A DNA stretch of 64,000 nt from Glebionis coronaria (GCA_025667525.1 CM046882.1:26005394-26069393); one strand, 5' to 3'. Shown: positions 22,441 through 37,600, numbered from the stretch's first letter. The notes: generated by a model not told the origin, from the letters alone. Translations and numbers: made by a program.

Positions 22441-22672
22441 TTTAATATTTTTTTAGAACGACAAATGTTAGTGGTTAGTGGGTCGAGTCGTGCAATGACA
22501 TCTAAGCGGAAGAATGTTTTCATCGAACCCTCACCTTTTTATGTTAAACTCCTTATCGGCTTCGCATGAAAGGCCCTTGACAGGTCTTGAACCCAAGACG
22601 TGCAGGAATCCTTTCTAAAGAAACCACTTAGTGAAACCTTGGTGGCCAACTGAGCTAAACCAGTTGGTTAAA
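22441..22672 (-). mobile_element. tRNA-derived SINE (232 bp)
   Basis: On the minus strand, the 5' end carries an RNA polymerase III box A (TTTAGCTCAGTTGG, 22659-22646) and box B (GGGTTCAAGACC, 22594-22583). The 3' end is an A-rich tail (CTAAAAAAAATATTAAA). The insert is flanked by a perfect 17-bp direct repeat, AAGGCACTCTAACCCTT, at 22424-22440 and 22673-22689. The paralogous site near 32500 lacks it. SINEs are copied by LINE machinery. The family name is unknown to me. Confidence 0.85.
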
Positions 22673-23943
22673 AAGGCACTCTAACCCTTAATCACCAACA
22701 GTACCGAAACTTATCCGATGTGGAGTATGAGTGAAGCAAGACATAGAAGGCTATAACTTTATTGGAAGGAAGAGAGACCGAGAGTGCTTATACATATACA
22801 ACAAATTCGTATAGTGTGATACAACTAGGATTATAAGTGAACCAAACATTTATTATACACTTCATGAACCGTTCGATTTAAAGTTTATTTAAAATTGTTT
22901 GTTTATTGGGTGAACGAGCATGAACTAAATTTTGTCTTCATTAATTAAATGAATGAATATAAAACATCCAAATATATCTTCGTTTATTCATTTTTATTTC
23001 TTTGCCTCTAGTTATACTATATCTATATAATATACTTTTCATAAAATATCTATATATAGACAAATATACACAAAAAAAGGAATGGTACATCCACTTACAA
23101 TATTCTAGATATCATGTGCTTGTTTTTATAAGTTCATTTAATTATGTTCGTTTATACCCGTTTAACACCTTAATGAATGAACATATATAAATAAATATAA
23201 ACAATCCTATTTTCCTATGGCGATAATAAACAAGAAATTACGTATGTTTAAACTTTTGTGTACGCTCATGACTCATTTTTCCTACTAAACTTAAAAGAAT
23301 GAACACGAACAAGGTTTTATTCATGTTCGGCCGGTTTATTTACATTTAAATACAACTAACTTTGCATGATTACATACACATCCATGATATGAGTTACTAT
23401 ACATAATAAGAATATCATCAATGACCTTCATTTACTATATCTTTCGTATGCAATCTATTATATCATAGTACTAGTACTATATATTTTGTGTGATTGACAA
23501 TCATGCAATTTCAATCTAATTTATTGGAAGATGCTCATCAAATCAAACTATCATAGCCATCGAGATTTTCCAATCCACTTGTCAATTACTTTCTTTTTTT
23601 TCACATGATAAACACAAACGTGTTGATTTTTTATTAAGTCGTGTTTAAATATTAGATGGTTTAATCGGGAGATTTGTAGTTCTAAAATCTTTTATTTAAG
23701 TTATAATATCAAATTAAGTAATAACGTTTTTTTTATATTAAGTTAATCGGCAATTCGGCATTCAAAAATGATATTGGGGAGAATATCCGATCTAAGACAT
23801 GATTTGCACACTTCTGACTTTTTCATCGATCACTTAAACGTACAAACAGTTAAAACAGAATTTCAACTATACATGTAAATGTACGCATTTGATTGTATTA
23901 ATGAATTTTTAATGTGTATAAATCAATTCCCATTAGAGTTGTA

Positions 23944-24905
23944 CTAGCAGGGTATCCTCGCGTTACGGTGGCGGGTACCCTAATAAAAAATTTGTTCGGG
24001 TATAATGTTTTACTATTATACTTATTTTTGATAATAATTTTACAAATAATGATAATAGTTTAAGTTTGAATAACTTTAGACAATGATAAACCATATCATA
24101 CAAAAATACCATTACAATGTTGTTATGATTAATGGTGAAAAGTATTTATTAATCTGTTCGTCATAATATTATATAAAGTTTAAATATCAACGATCTTTGT
24201 AATTTATATGTTTAAATGTTTTCGTACATTAGAATAACCCTAAAATCTTCATGTTTATATATGTACAATTCAATCGATTTAATTGATAAAATGATTAGTA
24301 TTTCACTAAATTTGTTCTAAATAGATACATAAATGATATATATTACTTTATATACAAATTAAAAAAACTAAATCTTCATAACCAAACACAAACATAATAT
24401 AAAACTTACATTAATGAACAATTTCACATAATTGTATGTAAAAAATATATTGTTTATAACATTAATCATTTGTACATGTTGCATATTAATTTGTATTCTT
24501 TAATGTGTATTACTCAACAATTCATGCAATCTCTATGGTTTGTTTTCGAACGGTTTTTGTTGGCTAGTTCCCAATTGAGCCCGTTATCCCGGTTTGATTT
24601 TCAAAACTATGTACACCATCAATTTAGGTAGACAACTTTTGAATATATATTCTTTTAATTGTTGCACAATGTGAATATATAATGTATTAATTATATATAA
24701 TTAGTAGTGGTCATTTTTAATGTCAAATGTGTATTAATTATTATGTATTAATTAGTTTTAATATATGTATTAAATACTGTTTGTATGATTTAATTATTTT
24801 TAATTATTGTATAATTGTACAATATGCACAAATACATGTAACTTGAATTTTTAAGTATTCTATATTTAAAATACCTAAATGCTTTCTATATGGTATTGAT
24901 ATTGA
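23944..24905 (-). mobile_element. Non-autonomous Helitron (962 bp)
   Basis: On the minus strand it begins TC (24905-24904) and ends CTAG (23947-23944). An imperfect GC-rich hairpin (GGGTACCC...GGATACCC, 23980-23950) lies just before the end. It sits between A and T, as Helitrons do, without a target duplication. Removing it leaves GAGTTGTA|TAAGCG, and the duplicate near 38855-38870 reads GAGTTATATAAGCG, a direct empty site. No Rep/helicase coding sequence is present, so it depends on another element. Confidence 0.75.
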
Positions 24906-25104
24906 TAAGCGTAACACGTTCTCCCGAAAATGGCTTGCTAATAATCATTGATTAATCAATCCGAAAAAGATACCCAACTAGGTTGTATAAAAAACTTGTA
25001 GAGGGACGGAGCCAAAATCATATATAACCAAATGAATTCAAGATAGTTAGAAGAAAATCAAGTTTTTTTATAAAAATTATTACTATATCGAAAAAATTAA
25101 TAAG

Positions 25105-25128
25105 TGTCTCAAGCACTTATGAGACACC
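25105..25128. other. Small hairpin
   Basis: GTGTCTCA and TGAGACAC form an 8-bp perfect stem around AGCACTTA. It lies in a part of copy 1 with no clear match in copy 2. No further structure was recognised. Confidence 0.4.
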
Positions 25129-25740
25129 CTACATCCCGAGCTCCGTGCTTATAAATGTGTGAATGACATGAAAGTCTTTGGGAATCATCAAATGATTTCG
25201 TATGTTGGAAGGACAATGTGGGGAAAATTAAGATTTGTTTCTACTTGAATCACAAAATGGGGTCCCTCTTCATCTCCCTAAAATTTTGCCTATTAACATA
25301 TCTCTTTATTTTTATCCTGTATTTTTTATCACTATTCACTAACAAAAGCTACAGTATTTCTATAGTGAACAAGAATCTCAAAATAATGCAACTTTTTTTA
25401 AGCTACTCTCAGATTACTTTTTAATATCTCTGTACCAATATTATATTTTATTTTTTTACGAGTTGTGCTAAATTAATTGTCAACTTTAAAAAAAAATTAA
25501 ATCGAGATTATTATATTACCTCATTTAAAGTTTTAATTACAAAATTTAATTCTTATAAAATTAATTAGTTAATAATAAAACTGTATTTACACAAAAAGTA
25601 AGAAAAAGAAATATGCAACTACTATGCTTTTTCTTAAATTGCGTTTTTATCGGTGAACAATAATTTGAGCTGAAAAGAATAAGTATACTGAGAAAATAAC
25701 TATAAGTAAAACCGAAGATGCAACTTTAGATATAGACGAA

Positions 25741-26720
25741 GCTTTAAAAAAGTTAATATTTGTTTCTAAGTGAAATGAAATAGTATTTAGTTTTAAGAGA
25801 TTATGATAAATTAACGTTTTTAAAATTAAATTTTGTTTACTAAACAAAACTTATATTTTAGAAAAAAATTTCAAAAAAGAAACATAACCTTATCATAATT
25901 TTGTGTGACAAACACATGCATCAATTATATGATAACCGGCTATATAGAAAACAATTTGACTTTATTTTAGTATGACATTAAATTCGAAATTCGATCTCCG
26001 AGTTAAATCATTCAAACAGATAGGTCCAAAAACCCAGACCACTAGAAGAGACCTGTGAAAAAAAAAATCCTTAAAACAACACCGGATAAAACCTCCCTTA
26101 AACCACATAAAGAACTTAGGTTGCCAACTCTACTAAGACAAATGATTAATGTTTTTTTTTCTGATATTTTATGACTTGATTAGAGTACATCTAATTTGTA
26201 AAGTAGAAGAAAAGCGTTAATATATCCATGTTGGGAACCATTTCCTTCAAAAACTTTTGTTTAATCAAATTGTCAAAACCTATCTTTTTGGTTCCATCAA
26301 AAGGCCACAAGAATGTTTTGCTCTATATAATAAACTTATTTATGTCCTACGTACAAAAAATAACACCATGTTATGTGTGTCTCGCAAGTATATAAAGTAT
26401 TGATCATTTGAAAAAGTTAGTTCTAAGTCAATAAAATGCAAAATTGAAATTTCTATGGTGGCTTTCAAGTTTCTCTTCTTGGTACTATGAATAAAGTGTA
26501 GAAACCTAATAATCTTTCTTTATTTATATTCTAAGACTTTATTGGTTGAACCGTAACTCAATTGAGTGATCAGATTTTGGTTTTAAACAAAAAAATCCGA
26601 TTGAACGGCAGTTAAATCGTGATCCTGTAGCTCGACCGAGCCTTTAAAAATCCGGTTTTTAAAACTTTCCTTTTTTCCACTGCTAGCCTGGGTTAATCTA
26701 GTCTTTCTTTTTTATGAATA
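25741..26720. other. AT-rich sequence, no gene seen
   Basis: No coding region was supported. A weakly SINE-like stretch on the minus strand near 26140-25985 is discussed among rejected items. Confidence 0.5.
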
Positions 26721-26731
26721 TTAAGGTATGT

Positions 26732-27796
26732 TTTTTTTAATGGCCATTTTATTAAAAGCTAGCAAGAAGCTATGCTAAACAATAAATAAATAAGAGTTTT
26801 TAAGCCCATCGTTCCAAGAAAACGAGGCATTACATCTCGACCTACACCAATGAAAAGAACTACTAACAATATCATCAAATAAAGTAGACTTTGAAGGGAT
26901 TTTGCCACTAAAAAGGAGTTTGTTCCGGAACGTTCAAATGCTCCACCACGATACATAGAAAACGTCCTCCAAGATTGCTTTGACCGGAAGACGAATACCT
27001 ACAATCCAGGACAACCAATCTTCGTACGAATTAAAATCGACCGAAACCACATCCCACCACGACTCAATCGACTTGTAAAGCAGGATAGACTGAGGACACT
27101 GAAAAAATAGACGAGCAATTGTATCAGGATGGTTATCACATATAGGGCAAACCAACGAAGCATTGTCCAAGCCTCTGCGAGATAAATTAAATCTGGTAGG
27201 CAAGGCCTTAAGTTTCACTTTCCAAGCCAGAATGTTGATCTTGATGGGAATGTACTTGATCCACCGTGTCCTTGGACGCCACACTAGTGAACTGTTGATC
27301 ATCGAAGCCACATAAAACTCACCATTATTCGGAGACCAATAGTATCTATCAGCCTGAGGAACGAGTCTGACCTGGCCCACAGCCTGAAGCATGGCATTAT
27401 ATTGGACATCTTCAGAACCGCCCCTAACCTGACGACGCAACGACGTCTCCAAGCCTGGAGCTTCAAGATTAGAACGAAGAGAAATATCTTTATCCATCTA
27501 CAAAGCAAACACTCTAGGAAAAATATCCTTCATGACACCCAAGTCATTCCATCTGTCTTTCCAGAACCGGATTGTGTTACAGTCACCAACCTTTAGCTTA
27601 ATGAAATCAAAAAAATTAGTATCTTTATCTTTAAGAACGTTGAGTTCTTTTACGATTGTTAGCAAGCAGGAGCGTCTATTCTTGGGCAAATCCCTTCCAA
27701 TATTACCTTCCTCTCCATGAATTGCTTTTATCACTCGTTCAAAGAATGTTGTTGTTGGAAAAAAAATCTCCACACCACTTAAGCATTAATCCTCGG
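26732..27796 (-). mobile_element. 5'-truncated LINE (3' end of RT ORF)
   Basis: The insert is bounded by an exact 11-bp target duplication, TTAAGGTATGT, at 26721-26731 and 27797-27807. Only the last part of a LINE is present, and a T-run at its left edge corresponds to the 3' poly(A). Coding sequence on the minus strand (27773 to about 26760) matches the C-terminus of plant LINE reverse transcriptases: a tryptophan-rich connector (IRFWKDRW), then the RT zinc-binding domain (CPICDN...FFQCP). A TAG at 27500-27498 and a frameshift near 26940 break it. Truncation at the 5' end is normal for target-primed reverse transcription. Confidence 0.88.
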
Positions 27797-27807
27797 TTAA
27801 GGTATGT

Positions 27808-29168
27808 AATGACGGACTCAGGATTAGATTTTATTAGATGCATTTCAGGTGCATTTCATAAGAGTTAAGAATATACGTAACACGATTTGTTTGGACCAAG
27901 TTCGTTTAAAAAAATAAGTGTTTTTAACAAAATTTTACATGACACGAGATGAATCCATAGGGTTTTCTTGCACCCTTGAGAATCCCCTCGGCCCACCCCT
28001 AAGTACGTAATGTAAGAACAAATTGTCTAAAAGAGTGGTTAAAATACCATATATTAATTAGGAAGTTACCGGGGACATGTTTAAAGTTTTAAGGTCTAAT
28101 TAAATAAGAAGGAATTAGATACATATTATTGGCCTTATACGGTATAGTTGATTTTATATATGAATATAATCCTTGACTATGTTGTCTTTAAAGTACACAA
28201 ATTTCACTTGTTAAACACTTTTTGGATACGATTAGTCTTTAATTAATCTTTAATCCTAAAATTTTCTTTTGGTGCTTGTAATTTTCCTAATATATACTTG
28301 GAAAAATATGCGTGATGGTGACTAACTTATGCAATTGTCATACTGACATACATTTCATAACAAATGCTAGTTAGACTATGTTCACACGACCCCGACAAAA
28401 TTTTGTTTGGTAGTCGTTTAACCGAAACTATTTATCATATGTGGTTGCTATAGGTAGTTGTTTAAGGCAACCTATCGTGGCTATATATGATCGCTATAAA
28501 GTCTTTACGAAATTCGAGTCATTGGTCATCAAAGTCAAAGTCAATAAATCAAAGTTAACGAGACTAAGTGTTCGTTAGAAATGTTCGGATGTGATCGTAA
28601 GAATGACTAAGTTTTCACGACTTTCTTTGTTACGACTAATTGTGATCGTAAGAGGTTTTAGTAACCACAAATGATGTGATCGCTAGAAGCGGTTTTTGTT
28701 TTATTGAGTTATTTCTTAGTTAGTCTACCAATAGGTAAAAGTGAATTTATTTCTCACTTTACTTAATGATCATTTTAACAAACAATCGCACTTTTTTGTT
28801 ATACTTTCTTTTTTATGGTACATTTAAAAAAATTGTGCATCCAAATCATTTTTGACTCTGATTCCGTCACTAAATACCTTTTATTAGATGTTGAGATCGA
28901 GTAGTATCTTAGACTTAGACCACATGCAACATGCACTAATAGAACCGTACCATGACTAAGTATAAGCCGGGTGTACATAAATTTTTAAACCTAAATACTC
29001 TAAACATATTTGAATGAATCAAATGTATTTAACACACATCTAAAAAATATCATTGTGTTTTTTAAAATTTAACATTACATTAAAAAAATTCCATAAAGTT
29101 TCCGAATATATATCCATACCTGACCACATGACATTCGAGTTGATGATATATGTTGGCATATTGTTCTC
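27808..29168. other. Upstream region of the CKX gene, no gene seen
   Basis: AT-rich DNA between the LINE and the CKX TATA box. No coding sequence or complete repeat was recognised. The CKX promoter must lie here. Confidence 0.5.
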
Positions 29169-29176
29169 TATATATA
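29169..29176 (+). promoter_or_regulatory. TATA box of the CKX gene
   Basis: TATATATA lies 41 bases before the CKX start codon. This gives a very short 5' leader, or the start of transcription may lie close to the ATG. Confidence 0.6.
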
Positions 29177-29216
29177 GACCTATCTATCTTACCACCTTCA
29201 TATCATTATCTCCCTC

Positions 29217-31504
<2,288 letters not shown>

Positions 31505-31679
31505 AGTTGTTAACTAAAATGTTACTGTATGTGTGTATATAATCAATCCATGTTTTTATGTTGAAATATATCGAGAAATATTGATATTACAGTGCAGTGT
31601 CATGCTCACGGCCCATTTAAATTTCCGAGCCCACAGATATAAGTCTTCAAGTTCACTGCGTTTTTTATGCGCCTAATTA
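31505..31679. other. 3' flank of the CKX gene
   Basis: Short AT-rich interval between the CKX stop and the left end of duplication copy 2. It has no match next to copy 1, so the duplication starts after the gene. Confidence 0.4.
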
Positions 31680-32933
31680 CCTGTTCCGGAAGAGAAGGAA
31701 TGATATGACGCAAACCGGGTGATACTGCCTTTGTGTGTGTCACGGTCGAATTTTCTCTAAGATTCAATGTAACGTGGCCAACCTTTATGCATATTGCGTG
31801 TTATGATAGTCATGGACGCAATCAAAACTTGCCCAGGTTGGTTGAAGGAACATGGTTTGAATAGGATAAGTAGTAGTACATCATTAATCATTTGGCCCAC
31901 AAATCAAGTTTTGGATTTGAGAGTTGAAATAGTTAAAGGTTTTGAAACATTTTAGACCCCCCAACAGTGACAATATCCATTGTGGAAGATCACGATCCTG
32001 ACTTTATTACATACATTTCGACTACGATTGATGGTGCCAAGTCCTCAACAACTCGATTAACACACGAAAACACTATTGCTTGTCCCTCTCTTAAAATATG
32101 TGCAATCTTCCGTGAATCTTGACTTTATCCTTCGTGGTATCACTTTCTTTGAACGTGGGCCGTTTCCAGCTCTTGGACCTGTGCGAGAGTCGATCTCGAA
32201 GACTAATATTTTCCATGTTTCTTTCTGGTATATAAGTGTGAAAAATGCATGACAAAATGTTTAAATTGCCTTTTAGAAAGGTCAGTCATTTTCCAAATAT
32301 CCAAAAGACTTTGTGTCTATCAGATAGATCTTCCACAGATTCGTACATCAAACAATTTATTTCTTCATCAATATATGAAAAAAGCTGTGAATTAGCGGGA
32401 AAGACCCTACTTTTAAGTGTCTTTTAAAATCAGTGATTGTTCACATCACATAAAATAATTTCAGCAACTCTCCAGACTTGATATATAGGGCACCATCTGA
32501 AGTAGGCGGGAGAAGAGACTCGAACCCTTATTCGATGTGGAGTATCAGTGAAGCAATGTAGAAGGTTATAGCTTTATTCGAAGGTAGAGAGAACCAAGTG
32601 TACTTATATGTATAGAATCAAATTCGTATATTGTCATACAACTAGGGTCGTAAATAACCAAAAGTTCATTATACATTTTTGGGTTTAAAGTTCATTTAAG
32701 ATCGTTTTAGTTATTGGTTGAACAAACACAAACTGAATTTTGTGTTCATTTAATTAGAAGAATGAATATGAATACAAGTCTCGTTCGTTTTTGAAAGTTT
32801 AATTATATGTTCGTTTATGTATGTTTATTTTATATCCAATTATCATTTATTCGTATAATATAATTTTCGTAAAACATGTAAATATAGACAAATGAACACG
32901 CAAAAAGAAACGTCGCACTATTCTAGATGTTGT

Positions 32934-33078
32934 TGTTAGTCGGTATTTTATGATTGGCCCATTGTCTAGACCATAGCCCATGTAGGGTTTTGTATGTATC
33001 TAGGGTTTTGTATAATTTATACCGTAGGGTTTGTATCTGTATCACTCATTCAATTCACTAAATATACATTCTCCTACA
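32934..33078 (+). repeat. 5' LTR of Copia element 1
   Basis: TGTTAGTCGG...CTCCTACA, 145 bp, followed directly by a primer site (33079-33092, TGGTATCACAGACC). That site is a diverged form of the initiator-tRNA type. Confidence 0.9.
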
Positions 33079-34410
33079 TGGTATCACAGACCACGGCTTG
33101 ATCCCATATCCCACGTTTCCGCACTTTTTTATTGTGTTCTGCTTTTGTTTTCGTTGTCGACGGTTGTGTCGGCTGTTGTCGACGGTTGTGTCGGCTGTTC
33201 TCTTTACCGAATTGTTGTCGACGGCTTGTGTCGAAAGTTGGATTGCGGTCTGTTGTCGACGGCTTGTGTCGACCGGTACTTTGATTGTTGGCTGCTGTGT
33301 CATCATCTAATCCGCTATATATCACACGTCTTATATATCACCCTCATACCTCAACCTCACAATGACCAACAATACTCCCCCTCCCGCGCCTGCTCTTACC
33401 ATGTCCGATAAATTAATGGCGATGCATCACTTGACCACTTTCGTACCCGAAAAGCTTGATCTTGCTGAGATGAATTACACGTCCTGGGTATACTATTTTT
33501 CTCAACTTTGTCATGGTTATGGAATCTTAGATCACATTGTTCCACAGCCCCCACCTTCTTCTTCCAGCACCACCACTCCACCCCTCCACCACCACCACCT
33601 AAGGATGCGGAGTGGTACAAAATCGACTTCATTGTTCGTTCGTGGATCTTTTCCACCCTTGATTCCACCCTCCAAAAACGATTGGTTACTCTTAACCCTA
33701 CCACAGCCATGGACGCATGGACATATCTTGAGGCGATTTTCCAAGATAACAAACGCCCACGTGCCTTGGCGTTGAAAGCAGAATTGCGTAGTTTGAAGCT
33801 TGGGGACTTGACGATTGATGCATATTTCCAGAAGATCGATTGCATTGTTTCTGTTTTGAATGGTCTTGGCTCACCCCTTAGCAATGATGATCTTGTTTCT
33901 TTTGCTCTTGCGGGCTTGCCATCCACGTATGATGTTATCTCAACCGTCATTGTTAGTCGGGAACCGTTTCCCGATCTCAAAACAGTTCGTTCGTTATTGA
34001 CAACACATGAGATGCGACTGAAGGCGAAAGTCTCCGACTCCCTTGTCGATGCTACCTCCGCATCCCCCATGGTGCTATTGGCGAATTCGAATACTACCTC
34101 TCGACGCCCTACCACTTCTACGGACAAGGTAAACAAACCGTGTTTTATTTTTAACAGTAAAGGGTCTTGTCGGTTCGGGGAATCTTGCAAATATCTACAT
34201 AATGGTGTTCATGGAAGGTCTCCCTCTGGTTCGAATTCGGGCAAGTCGGGTTTCTCACGGTTGGACATGGACTATTTGCAATCTCTTTTAGCTAAAATGG
34301 GGTTTTCACCTTCTTCTCCCACTGTTCACCCTCCTGTTGCGTATCATGTGCGACCCTCGTCTAATGTATTTTCTCGACAGCCTGTGAATAATTTTTCCAT
34401 GGGCCAGCAT

Positions 34411-34620
34411 GGTGGTTTGACTGGGTTCGGTCAACAGGGGGTTCACCAAGGGGTTTTGACAGGTTTTGGTAATCAGGGGGTTCATCAAGGGGTTTTGACA
34501 GGGGCTGGATTTGAGGGGGTTCACAATGGGGGTTTGACAGGGTTCGGTGTTCAAGGAGCCGCAGGTGTTGGCTGGGTTCGGTCAGCAGGGAGTTCATAAT
34601 GGGGTTTTGACAGGAGGATT
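34411..34620 (+). repeat. 39-bp tandem repeat within gag of Copia element 1
   Basis: Units spaced 39-40 bp (TTTTGAC at about 34454, 34493 and 34532) encode a 13-residue repeat of the form GQQGVHQGVLTGF, with about five copies. The second gag frameshift lies within this tract, consistent with slippage in repeated DNA. Confidence 0.8.
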
Positions 34621-37600
34621 TCAAGGGGGTTCACCTGCTTCTGTGGCAGGTCCGGTTTCATCTCAGGGCGGTCAGATGGGTGTATTGACTGGGTCAGCTC
34701 CACCAGGATTTATGCATGCTCAGTCTGGAGGTGTTTTGGGCTCGGTTCATGGTCCTCCTAGCTCTGGTTTCTTGCCAGGTCAGGAGACAGTCTTGCCTCA
34801 TGCTTTTAATGCCACTACCATTCAGGATCCCACTGCTGGAACTTGGAATATGGATACAGGTGCGAGTTCTCATCTTAATGATTCTGTACATTGTCTTAGT
34901 GATATTCTTAATATGTGCATTTACCCATCTGTTGCAGTTGGTGACGGGCGTTTTATTCCCGTCACCAACTCTGGCCATAGCATTTTTTCTACTCCTTTTC
35001 GTCCGCTTCGTTTAAATAATGTTTTGATCACTCCTCATATTGTAAAAAATTTAATTTATGTTCGTCAGTTTGTCCGTGATAATTCTTGTACCGTTGAGTT
35101 TGACGCTTTTGGTTTTTCTGTGAAGGACTTCATAACTCGACGGGTGCTCCTCCGATGTGATAGCACGGGTGATCTCTATCCTGTTACGAAGCCCTCCACT
35201 ATTCCTCATGCATTTCTTACCAGTCAGTATACGTGGCATCAACGACTTGGACATCCAGGAAGTGAAGTGTTACGTCGTCTTGTTTCTAGCAATTCTATTT
35301 CTTGTAATAAAGAGAAGCTTCCCATTCTTTGTCATGCTTGTTAGCTTGGTAAACATGTGAAGCTTCCATTTGTTAGTTCGTCTCGTTCTGTTACTTCCTG
35401 TTTTGATATTGTTCACTCGTATTTGTGGACATTCCCAATTCCGAGTCTTTCTGGTTTCAAGTACTATGTTCTGTTTCTAGATCATTATTCTCAGTTTGTT
35501 TGGGTTTATCCGTTACTAAATAAATCTGATGTTTTGTCTAAATTTCATTTGTTTCGTAATTATGTTCGTACTCAGTTTAAGTGTGAAATTAAGTCGTTTT
35601 AGTGTGATCATGGTGGTGAATTTGATAATCATGCTTTTCATAAATTATTTAGTAATAACGACATTCAGTTTCGATTTTCTTGTCCTCGCACCTCACAACA
35701 AAATGACAAATCTGAACGTATGATTCGTACAATAAATAATCTCATTCGTACCTTATTGTTTCAAGCACATTTACCACCCAATTATTGGACTGAGGCACTT
35801 AATATGGCTGTTTATTTATAGAATATTTTACTTTCCCGTGCCATCGATAATGAGATACCCTTTACCCGTTTGTTTGGTTCAAAACCCGATTATAGTGTCC
35901 TTCGAGTTTTTGGGTGTCTTTGTTATCCACATATCGATACTAATCACAAACTAGGACCACGGGCCACTCCTTCCATATTTTTAGGACACGCTGCTAATCA
36001 TTTTGGTTATCGTTGTCTTGATCTCACCACTAATAAAATTATCATTTCTCGCCATGTTACCTTTGATGAAACAGTGTTTCCGTTTCCTTCAACCAAATCC
36101 AATGCCACCCCTTCTTATGACTTTTTGGACGATTCATCTGATCTTATTTCCACTATTATTCGCACCACTCCAATCACTCAAATTTCAAACCCAGTTCCTC
36201 CTACTCATCCACTTGAAACACCTACGCCTCCTACACCACCTCCCCCTCCTACACCACCTCCACCTCCCACACCACCTACGCCTCAGTCTGAACCCCAAAT
36301 CGTTCCTACACCTGCTCCCACTCATAACCAACCTACCGTGTCAACTCATCCCATGGTCACACGTTCTCGTGTCGGGACTACTCGTCCTAATCCTCGTTAT
36401 GCTGGTCATGTGTCTACTATTTCTCCTTTACCTCGGTCTTATAGAGAAGCCTTTAATGATCCTAATTGGCGAAATGCTATGTATGATGAGTATAATGCAC
36501 TTATTAAAAATAATACTTGGACTAGTGTACCTCGGCCTGCTGATGCTAATATTGTTCGGTGTATGTGGTTATTTCGCCATAAGTTTTTGGCTGATGGAAC
36601 CCTTAGTCGGTATAAAGCACATCTTGTTGCCAATGGTAGTACACAGGTTGAAGGTGTTGATGTTGATGAGACTTTTAGTCCTGTTGTTAAGCCGGGTACA
36701 ATTCGGACTGTACTTAGTTTAGCTATTTCTCGACATTGGTCTGTTCATCAACTTGATGTCAAGAATGCTTTTTTACATGGTGATTTAGCTGAGGATGTTT
36801 ATATGCATCAGCCTCCAGGTTTTCGAGACTCTATGCATCCAGATCATGTTTGTTTATTGCAGCGGTCTCTTTATGGCCTTAAGCAGGCACCTCGGGCATG
36901 GTTTCAGCGGTTTGCTGCTTATATTACTACTGTTGGGTTTACTCCTAGTCGTTGTGACTCCTCCTTATTTATATACAGACAGGGTGATGATACGGCGTTT
37001 TTATTACTGTATGTGGATGATATTGTTCTCACTGCTTCATCTGATCGTTTGTTACATCAGATTATAGCTTCTTTACATCGGGAGTTTTCTATGACAGATT
37101 TGGGTGCTCTTAATTATTTTTTGGGTGTTTCTGTTACGCGTGACTCTTCTAGGATGTTTTTGTCACAGCGTAAGTATGCTATGGAGATTTTAGAGCGGGC
37201 GTGTATGGTTGGTTGTAATCCTTCTCGGACTCCGGTTGATACTGAGTCCAAGTTGGGTGCTGGTGGTGCTCCGGTTGTTGATCCTACTTTATATCGGAGT
37301 CTTGTTGGATCTCTTCAGTATCTCACATTCACTAGACCTGACATTACGTATGCTGTGCAACAGGTTTGTCTTTATATGCATGATCCGCGAGAGCCTCATC
37401 TCTCTGCTCTTAAGCGGATTTTGCGGTATGTTCAGGGGACTTTGGACTATGGTTTACAGTTTTTTTCATCTACTACTGACTCCTTGATTGCTTATTCGGA
37501 TGCTGATTGGGCTGGTTGCCCGACTACTCGACAGTCTACATCGGGTTATTGTGTTTTTCTTGGCAACAATTTACTCTCCTGGTCCTCTAAGCGTCAGCCG

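Larger units (their letters stand above)
21440..25740. repeat. Segmental duplication, copy 1
   Basis: This block aligns by eye with 31680-48240 once insertions are removed. Shared landmarks include GTTCCGGAAGAGA at the left end, ATTTGAGAGTTGAAATAGTT near 21710 and 31915, GGAAGGACAATGTGGGG near 25205 and 39018, and a long AT-rich block at 25320-25735 matching 47830-48235. The copies differ by clearly more than 10% in places, so the duplication is old. Copy 1 carries a SINE and a Helitron that copy 2 lacks. Apart from those it appears noncoding. Confidence 0.75.

Noticed and set aside
22641..22672. tRNA gene on the minus strand
   Set aside because: The box A and box B match a tRNA, but no cloverleaf or acceptor stem closes. 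The 17-bp target duplication and A-rich tail show it is a SINE.
25985..26160. Possible second SINE on the minus strand
   Set aside because: There is a box A-like TTAGTAGAGTTGG and a weak box B-like GATCGAATTTC, but the spacing is too long and I find no convincing target duplication. The evidence is too weak to call.
33396..34190. Minus-strand open frame of 264 codons
   Set aside because: It is antisense to the Copia gag coding region and has no recognisable domain.
36003..36722. Plus-strand Leu-rich frame of 239 codons
   Set aside because: This is the +1 shadow of the Copia RT frame. The leucine run comes from the proline-rich linker read out of frame.
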